Shown here: positions 1 to 6,829 of the stretch, in pieces
Layout: each line of letters starts with the position of its first letter
Position numbering within the stretch: the first letter of the stretch is position 1
Assembly (NCBI GenBank): GCA_023427945.1
Contig: JAEYZR010000074.1
Location: forward strand, 1 to 8,735
Reading direction: 5' to 3'
DNA: 8,735 nt
DNA from: Pseudomonadota bacterium
Lineage (GTDB): Bacteria > Pseudomonadota > Gammaproteobacteria > Burkholderiales > Burkholderiaceae_B
The notes under the pieces: generated by a model
Told to the model about the DNA's origin: nothing
What the model saw: the letters and a program-made list of their open reading frames with translations, nothing else
Database searches by the model: none
Program-made: the position numbers and the translations under genes

Positions 1-196
1 AACCCCCCTTTTGGCCCAGCTAAATGGCCACACGCGACTCTGTCACGGTGTCCATGGCGGCGGACACGAGCGGGATATTCAGGGTGATGTTGCGGGAAAG
101 ACGGGTAGTCAGGGAGGTGTCGCGCGGCAACACCTCGGAGAACGCAGGCACCAACAACACATCGTCGAAGGTGAGTGCTTTTTGGACGAGACGCAT
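1..196 (-). CDS. guaB: IMP dehydrogenase, N-terminal fragment (runs off left edge)
   Basis: IMP dehydrogenase oxidises IMP to XMP with NAD+, the first committed step to GMP, in the cytosol. The 58 readable codons match the conserved N-terminus of the family: the opening LTFDDVLLVPAFSEVLP, the TRLSRNITLNIPLVSAAMDT strand-loop, and TVTESRVAI leading to the expected A-L-A-Q-E-G-G. The catalytic Cys loop and CBS domains lie outside the window. The ATG at 196-194 is supported by a GGAG ribosome binding site at 206-203, six bases upstream, and a perfect TATAAT further up. Codon 59 (22-20) reads TAG where the family has Ala, and the next residues read L-G-Q-K-G-G instead of L-A-Q-E-G-G. Four base changes within the last 22 bases of the sequence look more like poor end-of-contig sequence than a real nonsense mutation. 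The gene identity is very secure; intactness cannot be judged. Confidence 0.92.
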
Positions 197-220
197 GGGT
201 TACTCCGGGCGCAAAGCAAG

Positions 221-226
221 ATTATA
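221..226 (-). promoter_or_regulatory. guaB promoter, -10 box
   Basis: On the minus strand a perfect TATAAT lies 25 bases upstream of the guaB start codon, giving a short leader that contains the GGAG ribosome binding site at 206-203. No good TTGACA-like -35 box is found 16-18 bases further upstream. The promoter is therefore either weak or activator-dependent, or the -10 match is partly chance. Its place between the end of the upstream permease gene and guaB suggests that guaB has its own start site. Confidence 0.5.
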
Positions 227-272
227 CGCGTTTCGTCACATCCAGCTAGGGGTTTACGTGAAGATGTGGGCC

Positions 273-1043
273 TTAACCAACCATCCTCAGCAACTCGAAG
301 GCGCCCGGAACGAGCAGGCCCAGCCCGGCGGTGAGCAACAAGAGGAACACCAGCCGCCTGACCAGGACGACGGCGTCCATGTTGGCGTATCGGCGCACCA
401 GCCAGGTCAGGATGATCACCAGTGGCAAGGCGCTCAGGCTCATGAGCACCGTTTCCATATCGATGGCGCCACTGATGGTCACCAGCGCCAGCCGGGCGGC
501 AGCCATGAACGCAAAGAACACGAGCAGCGTGTTGCGCACGGTCGCCAGTGGCAAGGGTTGGCGATACAAGTGATAGACCATCGGCGGCCCCCCACTCGAA
601 AACAAGCCGCCAAGCACCCCGGACAGTGCGCCGACGATCACGAACGACGCCCGACCGGACGGTTGCGTGCGCCGCCTGGCATTGCGTATGAGCATGAACG
701 CGCACACCACGATGGTCAGCCCGAGCAACACATGAAGTACCACGGCGAAATCGTGCGTCATCCACTGCAAGGCCACGACACCCAGCCCCACGCCCAGGAA
801 ACTGCTCAGCAGCGCCGGACGCAACATCTTCCAATCCACGGCGGGCCGGGTGCGCCCGATGGTGACCGCTGCGTTGATCAGCGCCAGAATACTCACCACG
901 TTGGACATGACGGGCAGCGGGGCGAGATCGAAAAGGCCCGCCAGCCCAAGCAGCACCAGGCCGAACGCGAATCCGGTCATGGTCTGGGCATAAGTCGCCA
1001 ACGCGACCATCAACAGAAACAGCAAATAATAGGAAGGCGACAT
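273..1043 (-). CDS. TSUP (TauE/SafE) family inner-membrane permease
   Basis: A 256-residue polytopic inner-membrane protein of the TSUP/TauE-SafE family (known members move sulfite, sulfoacetate or other small organosulfur or organic anions). About eight hydrophobic segments are visible, roughly at residues 4-18, 26-40, 44-62, 76-95, 98-119, 133-149, 169-191 and 198-246 (the last probably two). The family's two-fold repeat shows as QTMTGFAFGL near residue 20 and GGLFSSGGPPMVYHL near residue 145; such Gly/Pro-rich motifs lie in the transport core. I chose the ATG at 1043-1041, which starts MSPSYYLLFLL and puts the first helix at the N-terminus. An upstream ATG at 1163 would add a 40-residue extension that is Cys/Trp-rich and unlike the family. 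The Shine-Dalgarno match is weak. The gene lies 76 bp upstream of guaB on the same strand. The substrate cannot be inferred from sequence or neighbours. Confidence 0.88.
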   Translation of the reverse strand: MSPSYYLLFLLMVALATYAQTMTGFAFGLVLLGLAGLFDLAPLPVMSNVVSILALINAAVTIGRTRPAVDWKMLRPALLSSFLGVGLGVVALQWMTHDFAVVLHVLLGLTIVVCAFMLIRNARRRTQPSGRASFVIVGALSGVLGGLFSSGGPPMVYHLYRQPLPLATVRNTLLVFFAFMAAARLALVTISGAIDMETVLMSLSALPLVIILTWLVRRYANMDAVVLVRRLVFLLLLTAGLGLLVPGAFELLRMVG

Positions 1044-1087
1044 CTCGACGCGAGCGCAACGACGCGTGGGTAAGTAAAACGTCGCCC

Positions 1088-1093
1088 AGTATA
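1088..1093 (-). promoter_or_regulatory. possible -10 box for the TSUP permease
   Basis: TATACT (5 of 6 to consensus) on the minus strand lies 44 bases upstream of the chosen permease start, in an AT-richer patch of the divergent spacer. The -35 region is poor: TTTGTC or TTGTCC occur at short spacings of 15 and 14 bases. It supports the internal ATG at 1043, because the long-form ATG at 1163 would lie upstream of this promoter. Confidence 0.3.
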
Positions 1094-1213
1094 ACGAGCA
1101 GTTATAAGGACAAAGCCAAAAAGTCGTTGCATCAATACAGCATGACAGCGTCTGGATCGTCACTGCGGCACAGCAGTTGCTTCAAGCGAGGCAGAGACAA
1201 CCAAGGAGAAGTC

Positions 1214-1765
1214 ATGTTGAAATTCAAAACCACCCTCATCGGTTTCGCCGTAGCGATGGCAATGGGCGCATCCGCATCGGCCGCCGATCTGTCACGCGGT
1301 GACCAGAAATTCCTGAAATCTGCCGCCGAAAGCGGCATGCTGGAAATCGAAGCCAGCAAACTCGCCACGCAAAAAGCCGAACATCCGGACGTCAAGGCGT
1401 TCGCTGAAATGATGATCACCGATCACACCAAGGTCGGCGAAGAGCTGAAGGCATTGGCATCGAGCAAGGGCTACACCTTGCCCACCGCTCTGGAAGGCGG
1501 CATGAAGCGCAAGCTGGACGGACTGGCCAAACGCAGCGGCCATGACTTCGACGAAGAATATGCCGACGAGATCGCCGTAGACGCGCACGAAGATGCTGTC
1601 GACCTGTTCAAGGATGCTTCTGAAGACGCCAAGGATGCGGATATCAAGGCGTTCGCTGCCAAGACGCTGCCCGCGCTGCAGGCGCACCTGGAAAAAGGCA
1701 AAGCCCTGGAAAAGACCATCGACGACGTAAAAGACAACCGCAAGGCTGGCGCCGCAAAACCCTGA
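1214..1765 (+). CDS. DUF4142 family secreted protein
   Basis: A 183-residue exported protein whose mature part is a DUF4142 domain, a predicted all-helical, ferritin-like bundle of unknown biochemical role, often found in proteobacterial periplasms. Residues 1-23 form a classical Sec signal peptide: basic MLKFK, a hydrophobic core, and cleavage at or next to A-S-A-A-D. The domain covers about residues 27-170. It shows the family marks: FLKSAAESGMLEIEASKLA (33-51), PDVKAFAEMMITDHTK (58-73, with D70-H71), the H125-containing AVDAHEDAV, and TLPALQAHL near 151-159. The conserved His and acidic residues could bind metal, but that is inference. The start is fixed by AAGGAGA at 1203-1209, five bases before ATG, and by the signal peptide; a longer reading from 1127 has no such support. 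It is transcribed away from the permease, and a stem-loop follows its stop. Family assignment is secure, function unknown. Confidence 0.9.
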   Translation: MLKFKTTLIGFAVAMAMGASASAADLSRGDQKFLKSAAESGMLEIEASKLATQKAEHPDVKAFAEMMITDHTKVGEELKALASSKGYTLPTALEGGMKRKLDGLAKRSGHDFDEEYADEIAVDAHEDAVDLFKDASEDAKDADIKAFAAKTLPALQAHLEKGKALEKTIDDVKDNRKAGAAKP

Positions 1766-1795
1766 ACCCAGAACCCGCATTGGATAGAGGTCATC

Positions 1796-1830
1796 CGGGC
1801 CAACACGCCCTTAGCGTGCTGGCCCGATTT
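1796..1830 (+). terminator. stem-loop terminator candidate after the DUF4142 gene
   Basis: A 13-bp inverted repeat (1796-1808 and 1814-1826, one A-C mismatch) closes a five-base loop, starting 31 bases after the DUF4142 stop. It is followed by ATTTATAT rather than a clean T run, so as an intrinsic terminator it is strong in stem and weak in tail. It could instead protect the 3' end of the mRNA. Confidence 0.55.
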
Positions 1831-1880
1831 ATATGGGCGAGCGATAGCCTCAGGCTGCGATACCTCGGCACGCCGACCGT

Positions 1881-1919
1881 TCGGGTACGAGGCTCGCAAA
1901 GCTCGGGTACGAAGCTTGC
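1881..1919. repeat. two-copy direct repeat, 22-bp period
   Basis: The 17-base unit TCGGGTACGAGGCTCGC (1881-1897) recurs at 1903-1919 with two transitions (TCGGGTACGAAGCTTGC). It lies between the DUF4142 terminator and the 27-codon ORF, in non-coding sequence. The spacing of 22 bp is about two helical turns, so a paired protein-binding site is possible. A small local duplication is the simpler reading. Confidence 0.6.
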
Positions 1920-1935
1920 GGTACTGCTTTCGACC

Positions 1936-1959
1936 CGCCTGGATCTTGAAAGCCAGGCG
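1936..1959 (+). other. stem-loop in the leader of the small-ORF region
   Basis: Perfect 7-bp arms CGCCTGG (1936-1942) and CCAGGCG (1953-1959) flank a 10-base loop, ending 32 bases before the ATG of the 27-codon ORF. No T run follows, so it is not a typical terminator. It may be a leader structure in the RNA of the downstream small ORFs. Confidence 0.35.
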
Positions 1960-1991
1960 ACAACAATGCAATCCATTATCTGGACAACAAA

Positions 1992-2075
1992 ATGAAAATC
2001 CTGCTTTGGGCCGTCTTCATCATCTTTTTGATCGGTTTGGCTGTAGTGACCGGTTTCTTCAAACTCATTTTCTAA
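1992..2075 (+). CDS. 27-residue single-helix membrane miniprotein (putative)
   Basis: ATG to TAA encodes 27 residues: MKILLW at the N-terminus, an uninterrupted hydrophobic stretch at about residues 3-23, one Lys at position 24, and the end LIF. This is the pattern of a single-pass inner-membrane miniprotein, and such a run of Leu, Ile, Val and Phe codons is unlikely by chance in DNA this GC-rich. The codon pattern differs from the neighbouring non-coding bases. The weak point is translation initiation: the bases before the ATG (CTGGACAACAAA) have no clear Shine-Dalgarno motif. It is followed 40 bases later by the 60-residue ORF on the same strand, so the two may share an mRNA. I do not recognise the family and assign no function. 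Confidence 0.5.
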   Translation: MKILLWAVFIIFLIGLAVVTGFFKLIF

Positions 2076-2115
2076 GCATTGCTGCATCATTGCAGCGCAT
2101 GACAGGACGCCCACC

Positions 2116-2298
2116 ATGCTCAAAAAACTGATCGTATTCGCCATTACTTCGGGCCTGGCAAGCAAGGCCTACCGAGCCCTGATGAACCGCCAGCGAACCC
2201 CAGCGCCGGTGCGCGGCAACAACGTCGCAAACAACGCGGCGGCGCGTCCGGGTCAACCCGCCCCCGCCCCTGCATCGGGCCGCAGGCCCAGCCGCTGA
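2116..2298 (+). CDS. 60-residue protein, membrane-like N-terminus and Pro/Ala-rich tail
   Basis: A 60-residue hypothetical protein. Residues 1-21 (starting MLKKLIVFAITSGLASKAYR) form a short basic-hydrophobic or amphipathic helix that could anchor the protein in or on the inner membrane. Residues 22-60 are low complexity, rich in Ala, Pro, Asn and Arg, ending in a basic GRRPSR, and are probably disordered. The start is preceded by AGGAC about eight bases upstream, a modest ribosome binding site. It sits 40 bases after the 27-codon ORF and before the tandem repeat array. The helical N-terminus with a Pro/Ala tail resembles many unnamed short proteobacterial membrane-associated proteins, but I cannot name a family. 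It is probably a real gene, function unknown. Confidence 0.62.
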   Translation: MLKKLIVFAITSGLASKAYRALMNRQRTPAPVRGNNVANNAAARPGQPAPAPASGRRPSR

Positions 2299-2327
2299 GA
2301 TCTGGCGTCAGACGCAAAGTTCTGCTC

Positions 2328-2513
2328 CGAACTCAAACGGGAAGTTTTTCCCCGAGTGCAAACGGAGAGTCTGACCACGACTTCAAACAGGCAGTTTGAA
2401 CCACGACTTCACACGGGCAGTTCGAACGGCGACCTCAAACGAACAGTTTGAACCGCGACATCAAACGAACAGTTGGAACCGCAACATCAAACGAGCGGAG
2501 TGAACCGCGACCT
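2328..2513. repeat. degenerate tandem array, about seven 25-26 bp units with internal dyads
   Basis: A CAAAC core (CACAC once) recurs at 2334, 2359, 2384, 2410, 2436, 2462 and 2488, i.e. spacings of 25, 25, 26, 26, 26 and 26, with a truncated eighth unit near 2508. The consensus is close to CGACTTCAAACGAACAGTTT followed by GAACCG. The best units contain an inverted repeat: TTCAAAC-N5-GTTTGAA at 2382-2400 (7-bp arms) and TCAAAC-N5-GTTTGA at 2435-2451 (6-bp arms). The outer copies have lost much of this symmetry. The period is not a multiple of three and the array lies downstream of the 60-residue ORF, so it is not coding. There are no distinct spacers, so it is not a CRISPR. It fills most of the 309-base gene-free stretch 2299-2607; nothing further is seen in 2299-2327 or 2551-2607. 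Confidence 0.8.
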
Positions 2514-2520
2514 GCCATAG

Positions 2521-2550
2521 AAAAAGCGGCCACTGGCCGCTTTTTTTATT
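2521..2550. terminator. bidirectional rho-independent terminator
   Basis: GCGGCC (2526-2531) and GGCCGC (2535-2540) form a perfect GC-rich stem around a three-base loop, extended by A5 on the left and T7 on the right (2541-2547). Read on the plus strand it ends transcription from the small-ORF region and repeat array. Read on the minus strand, about 60 bases after the purL stop, it has a U5 tail. The genes on either side converge here, so a shared terminator fits. Confidence 0.9.
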
Positions 2551-2607
2551 TCAGAACGCATAGGCGTACCGGTTCAGAACCGAAGCGCCCCCGTCACATC
2601 CCGCACC

Positions 2608-5600
2608 CTACTTCATCGCCACCCGGGCATTCCTGAAGAAGCGCATCCAGGGCGAGTACGCTCCGCCGCTGTCTTTCTCGCCCCACTTTTCGGGCGACCA
2701 GGACATCATGACGTTGCGCGTCACGCGCTCGGGGTGCGGCATGATGGCGGTATAGCGACCATCGGCGGTGGTGACCGAGGTCAGGCCAGCCGGACTGCCG
2801 TTCGGATTGAAGGGATACGCCTCGGTGGCCTGGCCACGGTTGTCCACGAAGCGGGCGGCCGCCAGGACGCGCGCCGCGTCACCCTGCGCAGAGAAGTTTG
2901 CATACCCTTCTCCGTGAGCGACGGCCACGGGAATGTGCGAGCCAGCCATGCCCTGGAAGAAGATCGACGGCGAGTCCAGCACTTCGACCATCGACAAACG
3001 CGCCTCGTACTTCTCCGACTGGTTGCGTGTGAAACGCGGCCAGTGTTCGGCGCCGGGAATCATGGACGCCAGGGCGGCCATCATCTGGCAGCCATTGCAC
3101 ACGCCCAGCCCGAACGTGTCGGGGCGCGCAAAGTAAGCGGCGAACTGATCGGCCAACTGCGCATTGAAACGAATCGTTCGCGCCCAGCCCTCGCCCGCCC
3201 CCAGCACGTCGCCATAACTGAAACCACCCACGGCCACCAGGCCCTGCATGGTGGACAGATCGGCACGCCCGTTGAGCAGATCGGTCATGTGCACGTCCAC
3301 GGCCTCAAAGCCTGACGTGTCGAATGCCCAGGCCATTTCGATCTGACTGTTGCAGCCTTGCTCCCGCAGGATGGCCACGCGTGGACGAGCGCCCGTCGAA
3401 ATGAACGGCGCAGCCACGTCGTCCTGCGCGTCGAAAGTCACGATGGGCGACATGCCGGGGTCGGTCACGTCCGACCACACGTCCCATTCGGCTTGCGCGC
3501 AGGCCGGGTTGTCGCGCCGCGCCATGATGCGATAGGAGACTTCGCTCCAGATGCGGCCCAGCTCGGCGCGGGGCTTTTCCCAGATTTTCTTGCCATCGCG
3601 GAAAAATTCCACGGTGTCGCCGTCGTTCAGGCCCCCGATGACATGCGACTGCACCGACAGTCCCGCACCACGCAAAACCTGAAGCACGGCATCGCGATCC
3701 GAGGCACGCACCTGGATCACCGCGCCCGCCTCTTCGTTGAACAGGGCCTTGATGGTGGCTTCGTCGCGCTGGACTTTTACTTGTTCGGGACGGATCTTGA
3801 AGTCGCCCCAGTCCGCGCTGTTGGGGTCGAAGGTCAGCATGTCCAGATTCACCGACACACCGACCCGTCCGGCAAACGCCATTTCGCACAGCGTCGCACA
3901 CAGGCCGCCATCGGACCGGTCATGGTAGGCCAGCAAAGTACCGGCTTCCGCCAGGATGCGGATCGTGACGAAGAACGCGCGCAACTGCTGCGCATCGTCG
4001 ATGTCCGGCACATCGGTGCCCACCTGGTTGAATGCCTGCGCCAGAATGGAACCCCCCATACGATGGCGCCCGCCGCCCAGGTCGATGGCGATCAGCACGG
4101 AATCGCCCTGATCCGTGCGCAATTGCGGCGTGAGCGTGGCACGTGCGTCCGAGACCGGCGCAAAGGCGGTGACCACCAGGGACACCGGCGAGACGACCTG
4201 CCGGTCTTCATCACCCTGCTTCCAGGCCGTTTTCATGGACAGGGAATCCTTGCCCACGGGAATGGACAGACCGACGGTCTGGCAGAGGCTGCTCACGGCA
4301 GCCACGGTATCGAACAAGGCGGCATCCTGCCCTGGCACACCGCAAGCCGCCATCCAGTTGGCCGACAGCTTGATGTCTTCGATGCGCTGCACGTCGGCCG
4401 CCGCCAGGTTGGTCAGCGCCTCGGCCACCGCCATGCGACCCGAAGCGGGCGCATTGAGCATGGCGACCGGCGTGCGCTCGCCCAGGGACATGGCTTCGCC
4501 ACGGAACCCTTCGTAGTCGGCAAGCGTGACCGCGCAATCGGCCACTGGCACCTGCCACGGGCCGACCATCTGGTCACGGCTGGAAAGACCACCCACCGTG
4601 CGGTCGCCAATGGTGATCAAGAACGTCTTGTTGGCCACTGTCGGATGGCGCAGCACGCGTTCTACGGCATCATCCAGCCCGACGACCGTCAGGTCCAGCG
4701 GCTCGGAAACGCCGGGCAGACGCTGCACATCGCGCGTCATGCGGGGTGGTTTGCCCAGGATGACGTCGATGGGTACATCCACCGGGCGCACGGCCTGCAC
4801 CGGCCCCACCTCGTCCAGGCCCGGCACGCCCTCACCATCGACCACGCGCAGCTGGCGCTCTTGCGTGGCCCGCCCGACCACTGCGTAAGGGCAGCGCTCG
4901 CGCCGCGCCATCGCGTCGAAACGCGGCAGATCGTCGGGATGGATCGCCAGGACATAACGCTCCTGGGCTTCATTGCTCCAGATTTCCGCCGGCGACATCC
5001 CGGACTCTTCCAGGTTCACGCGCTGCAGATCGAAGGTCGCACCGCGGCCAGCATCGTTGACCAGTTCCGGGAAGGCGTTGGAAAGACCACCCGCCCCCAC
5101 GTCGTGGATGGCCACGATGGGATTGTCCTTGCCCAGTTGCCAGCAGCGGTCGATCACTTCCTGCACGCGCCGCTCCAGCTCCGGGTTGCCCCGCTGAACC
5201 GAGTCGAAATCGAGTTCGGCGCTGTTGCTGCCCACCCCCATGCTGGAAGCGGCGCTGCCGCCCATGCCGATGCGCATGCCGGGGCCACCCAGCTGGATCA
5301 GCAGGTTGCCGTCCTGGATTTCATCCTTCTTGGTCAGGCCGTCGTCGATGCTGCCCAGGCCGCCCGCGATCATGATGGGCTTGTGGTAGCCCCAGCGTGT
5401 GCCGCCAGCGGTCTGCTCGAAGGTGCGGAAATAACCCAACAGATTGGGACGACCGAATTCGTTGTTGAAAGCCGCACCACCCAGGGGGCCTTCGATCATG
5501 ATGTCCAGCGCACTGGCGATGCGGTCGGGGGAACCGTGGTGATCCGCCTCCCAGGGGGCCATCGCATCGTCGATACGCAAGTGCGACACGGTGAACCCCG

Positions 5601-6633
5601 TCAGGCCGGCCTTGGGCTTGGAGCCCCGTCCGGTCGCGCCCTCATCGCGAATCTCGCCGCCGTTGCCGGTGGAGGCGCCGGGAAACGGCGCGATGGCCGT
5701 GGGGTGATTATGGGTTTCCACCTTCATCAGCGTATGCACCAGCGCATCGCGACGGGCATAGGTCGGCGCACCGTCGGCATCACTGCCTGCGGCAAAGAAC
5801 CGCGATGCCTGGCCGCCCGCCATGATGGCGGCGTTGTCCGAATAGGCGACGATCGTGCCTTCCGGCTGGGCAGCGTGGGTCTCGCGAATCATGCCGAACA
5901 GCGTCTTGGACTGTTCCTGGCCGTCGATGCGCCACTGCGCATTGAAGATCTTGTGGCGGCAATGTTCGCTGTTGGCCTGCGCGAACATCATCAGTTCGAC
6001 GTCAGTGGGGTCACGGCCAAGATCGCCAAAGGCCTTGGTCAGGTATTCGATCTCGTCATCGGACAGGGCCAGGCCGAGTTCGATATTGGCGCGTTCCAGC
6101 GCCCCCCGTCCCTCTTGCTGCACGGCGATGCTGCGCATGGGTTTGCTGGCCAGCGGGGTGAACAGGGCCTGCCCGTCGAAGGCAGCGCCGACCACTGTTT
6201 CGGTCATGCGGTCATGCAGACAGTCGGCAGCACGCGCGAGCAGATCAGCGTCGATCTTCTTGGCACCCAGCAGGCCACGTTCGGGCACCAGGGTATAACG
6301 CAGGCCGCGCTCGACCCGGCGCACCGCCGCCAGGCCGCAGTTATGGGCAATGTCCGTTGCCTTGCTGGCCCAGGGGGAGATCGTGCCCAGGCGCGGAATG
6401 ACCCGCAGGACGATGCCGCCCTCGACCGCCTCGGCGGCAGGACCGTAATCGAGCAGTTCGCCCAGGCGTTGCTGGGCGCCGGCGTCCAGTGGCGCATCCG
6501 TCCAGACGAAGTGCTCATGACTGGCGACAATACTGGCAACGGGCACGCCGGCCTGTTTGAGCTGCGCCACCAAACGGTCGCGACGGAAAGGGGAAAGAGC
6601 GCTGGAGCCTGGCAGATACTGGACGTGAGACAC
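2608..6633 (-). CDS. purL: Phosphoribosylformylglycinamidine (FGAM) synthase, large single-chain type
   Basis: PurL converts FGAR, glutamine and ATP to FGAM, the fourth step of de novo IMP synthesis, in the cytosol. At 1341 residues it is the complete proteobacterial fusion form (E. coli about 1295). In order: PurS-like N-terminal domain (about 1-160) with GTISPWASKATDIAHNCGL; a linker; a first PurM-like synthetase half with KVETHNHPTA (H308, H310) and HDVGAGGLSNAFPELVNDAG; a second half; and a class I glutaminase domain from RPRVAILREQG at residue 1083. The amidotransferase triad is present: nucleophile Cys1179 in GVCNGCQMM, and His1300 and Glu1302 in MPHPERV. The start is GTG at 6633-6631. 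It gives a normal N-terminus (LPGSSALSPFRRDRL), no upstream ATG exists before the in-frame stop, and there is no evident Shine-Dalgarno. The stop is TAG at 2610-2608. It is monocistronic here, diverging from a helicase gene. Confidence 0.98.
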   Translation of the reverse strand: MSHVQYLPGSSALSPFRRDRLVAQLKQAGVPVASIVASHEHFVWTDAPLDAGAQQRLGELLDYGPAAEAVEGGIVLRVIPRLGTISPWASKATDIAHNCGLAAVRRVERGLRYTLVPERGLLGAKKIDADLLARAADCLHDRMTETVVGAAFDGQALFTPLASKPMRSIAVQQEGRGALERANIELGLALSDDEIEYLTKAFGDLGRDPTDVELMMFAQANSEHCRHKIFNAQWRIDGQEQSKTLFGMIRETHAAQPEGTIVAYSDNAAIMAGGQASRFFAAGSDADGAPTYARRDALVHTLMKVETHNHPTAIAPFPGASTGNGGEIRDEGATGRGSKPKAGLTGFTVSHLRIDDAMAPWEADHHGSPDRIASALDIMIEGPLGGAAFNNEFGRPNLLGYFRTFEQTAGGTRWGYHKPIMIAGGLGSIDDGLTKKDEIQDGNLLIQLGGPGMRIGMGGSAASSMGVGSNSAELDFDSVQRGNPELERRVQEVIDRCWQLGKDNPIVAIHDVGAGGLSNAFPELVNDAGRGATFDLQRVNLEESGMSPAEIWSNEAQERYVLAIHPDDLPRFDAMARRERCPYAVVGRATQERQLRVVDGEGVPGLDEVGPVQAVRPVDVPIDVILGKPPRMTRDVQRLPGVSEPLDLTVVGLDDAVERVLRHPTVANKTFLITIGDRTVGGLSSRDQMVGPWQVPVADCAVTLADYEGFRGEAMSLGERTPVAMLNAPASGRMAVAEALTNLAAADVQRIEDIKLSANWMAACGVPGQDAALFDTVAAVSSLCQTVGLSIPVGKDSLSMKTAWKQGDEDRQVVSPVSLVVTAFAPVSDARATLTPQLRTDQGDSVLIAIDLGGGRHRMGGSILAQAFNQVGTDVPDIDDAQQLRAFFVTIRILAEAGTLLAYHDRSDGGLCATLCEMAFAGRVGVSVNLDMLTFDPNSADWGDFKIRPEQVKVQRDEATIKALFNEEAGAVIQVRASDRDAVLQVLRGAGLSVQSHVIGGLNDGDTVEFFRDGKKIWEKPRAELGRIWSEVSYRIMARRDNPACAQAEWDVWSDVTDPGMSPIVTFDAQDDVAAPFISTGARPRVAILREQGCNSQIEMAWAFDTSGFEAVDVHMTDLLNGRADLSTMQGLVAVGGFSYGDVLGAGEGWARTIRFNAQLADQFAAYFARPDTFGLGVCNGCQMMAALASMIPGAEHWPRFTRNQSEKYEARLSMVEVLDSPSIFFQGMAGSHIPVAVAHGEGYANFSAQGDAARVLAAARFVDNRGQATEAYPFNPNGSPAGLTSVTTADGRYTAIMPHPERVTRNVMMSWSPEKWGEKDSGGAYSPWMRFFRNARVAMK

Positions 6634-6634
6634 G

Positions 6635-6647
6635 ATTCGGACCGAAT
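6635..6647. promoter_or_regulatory. 13-bp palindrome over the purL ribosome-binding region
   Basis: ATTCGG and CCGAAT form a perfect inverted repeat around one central base, ending one base before the purL GTG start codon, where a Shine-Dalgarno would normally lie. It may be a repressor half-site pair or simply chance. As RNA it cannot fold on itself with a one-base loop. It does not resemble the E. coli PurR operator. Confidence 0.3.
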
Positions 6648-6666
6648 GTAGGAAAGCGAAAGTGGG

Positions 6667-6672
6667 ATTTTA
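6667..6672 (-). promoter_or_regulatory. possible purL -10 box
   Basis: TAAAAT (5 of 6) on the minus strand lies 33 bases upstream of the purL GTG, in the only AT-rich patch of the divergent spacer. No convincing -35 sequence sits at 16-18 bases. A perfect 10-bp palindrome TTGCCGGCAA (6678-6687) lies just upstream and could be an operator or chance. Confidence 0.28.
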
Positions 6673-6829
6673 ACTGTTTGCCGGCAATGAGTCGCCGGGC
6701 GTTGCCGGAGATCGGCCGACCCCGCCTGCGCCATGCGTGTGCCTGCCATGAACGATGACCCGGCGGGGTATGCTTGCACGTTGGGCCACCCGCGCCCACC
6801 CGCCTCCACGCGCACCCGGAACGCTCTTC

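Noticed and set aside
24..1073. 349-codon plus-strand open frame opposite guaB and the permease
   Set aside because: It crosses two genes and their promoter region, and the product is Gln/His/Arg-rich low complexity. It is an antisense artefact.
1103..1108. TATAAG as a -10 box for the DUF4142 gene
   Set aside because: It has no -35 partner at a usable distance and lies more than 100 bases before the start, so support is too thin to list.
1780..1995. 71-codon ORF between the DUF4142 gene and the 27-codon ORF
   Set aside because: It reads through the terminator hairpin and the direct repeats, and the composition does not look coding.
2328..2513. CRISPR array
   Set aside because: Units are head-to-tail with no unique spacers, the repeats are degenerate, and no cas genes are nearby.
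2448..2636. 62-codon ORF after the 60-residue gene
   Set aside because: It starts inside the tandem repeats, runs through the terminator stem and overlaps the purL 3' end. It has no ribosome binding site.
3358..6651. 1097-codon open frame on the plus strand opposite purL
   Set aside because: It is an exact antisense shadow of a strongly conserved enzyme gene. Its product is His-, Gln- and Arg-rich without domain features, as expected from reverse reading of GC-rich codons.
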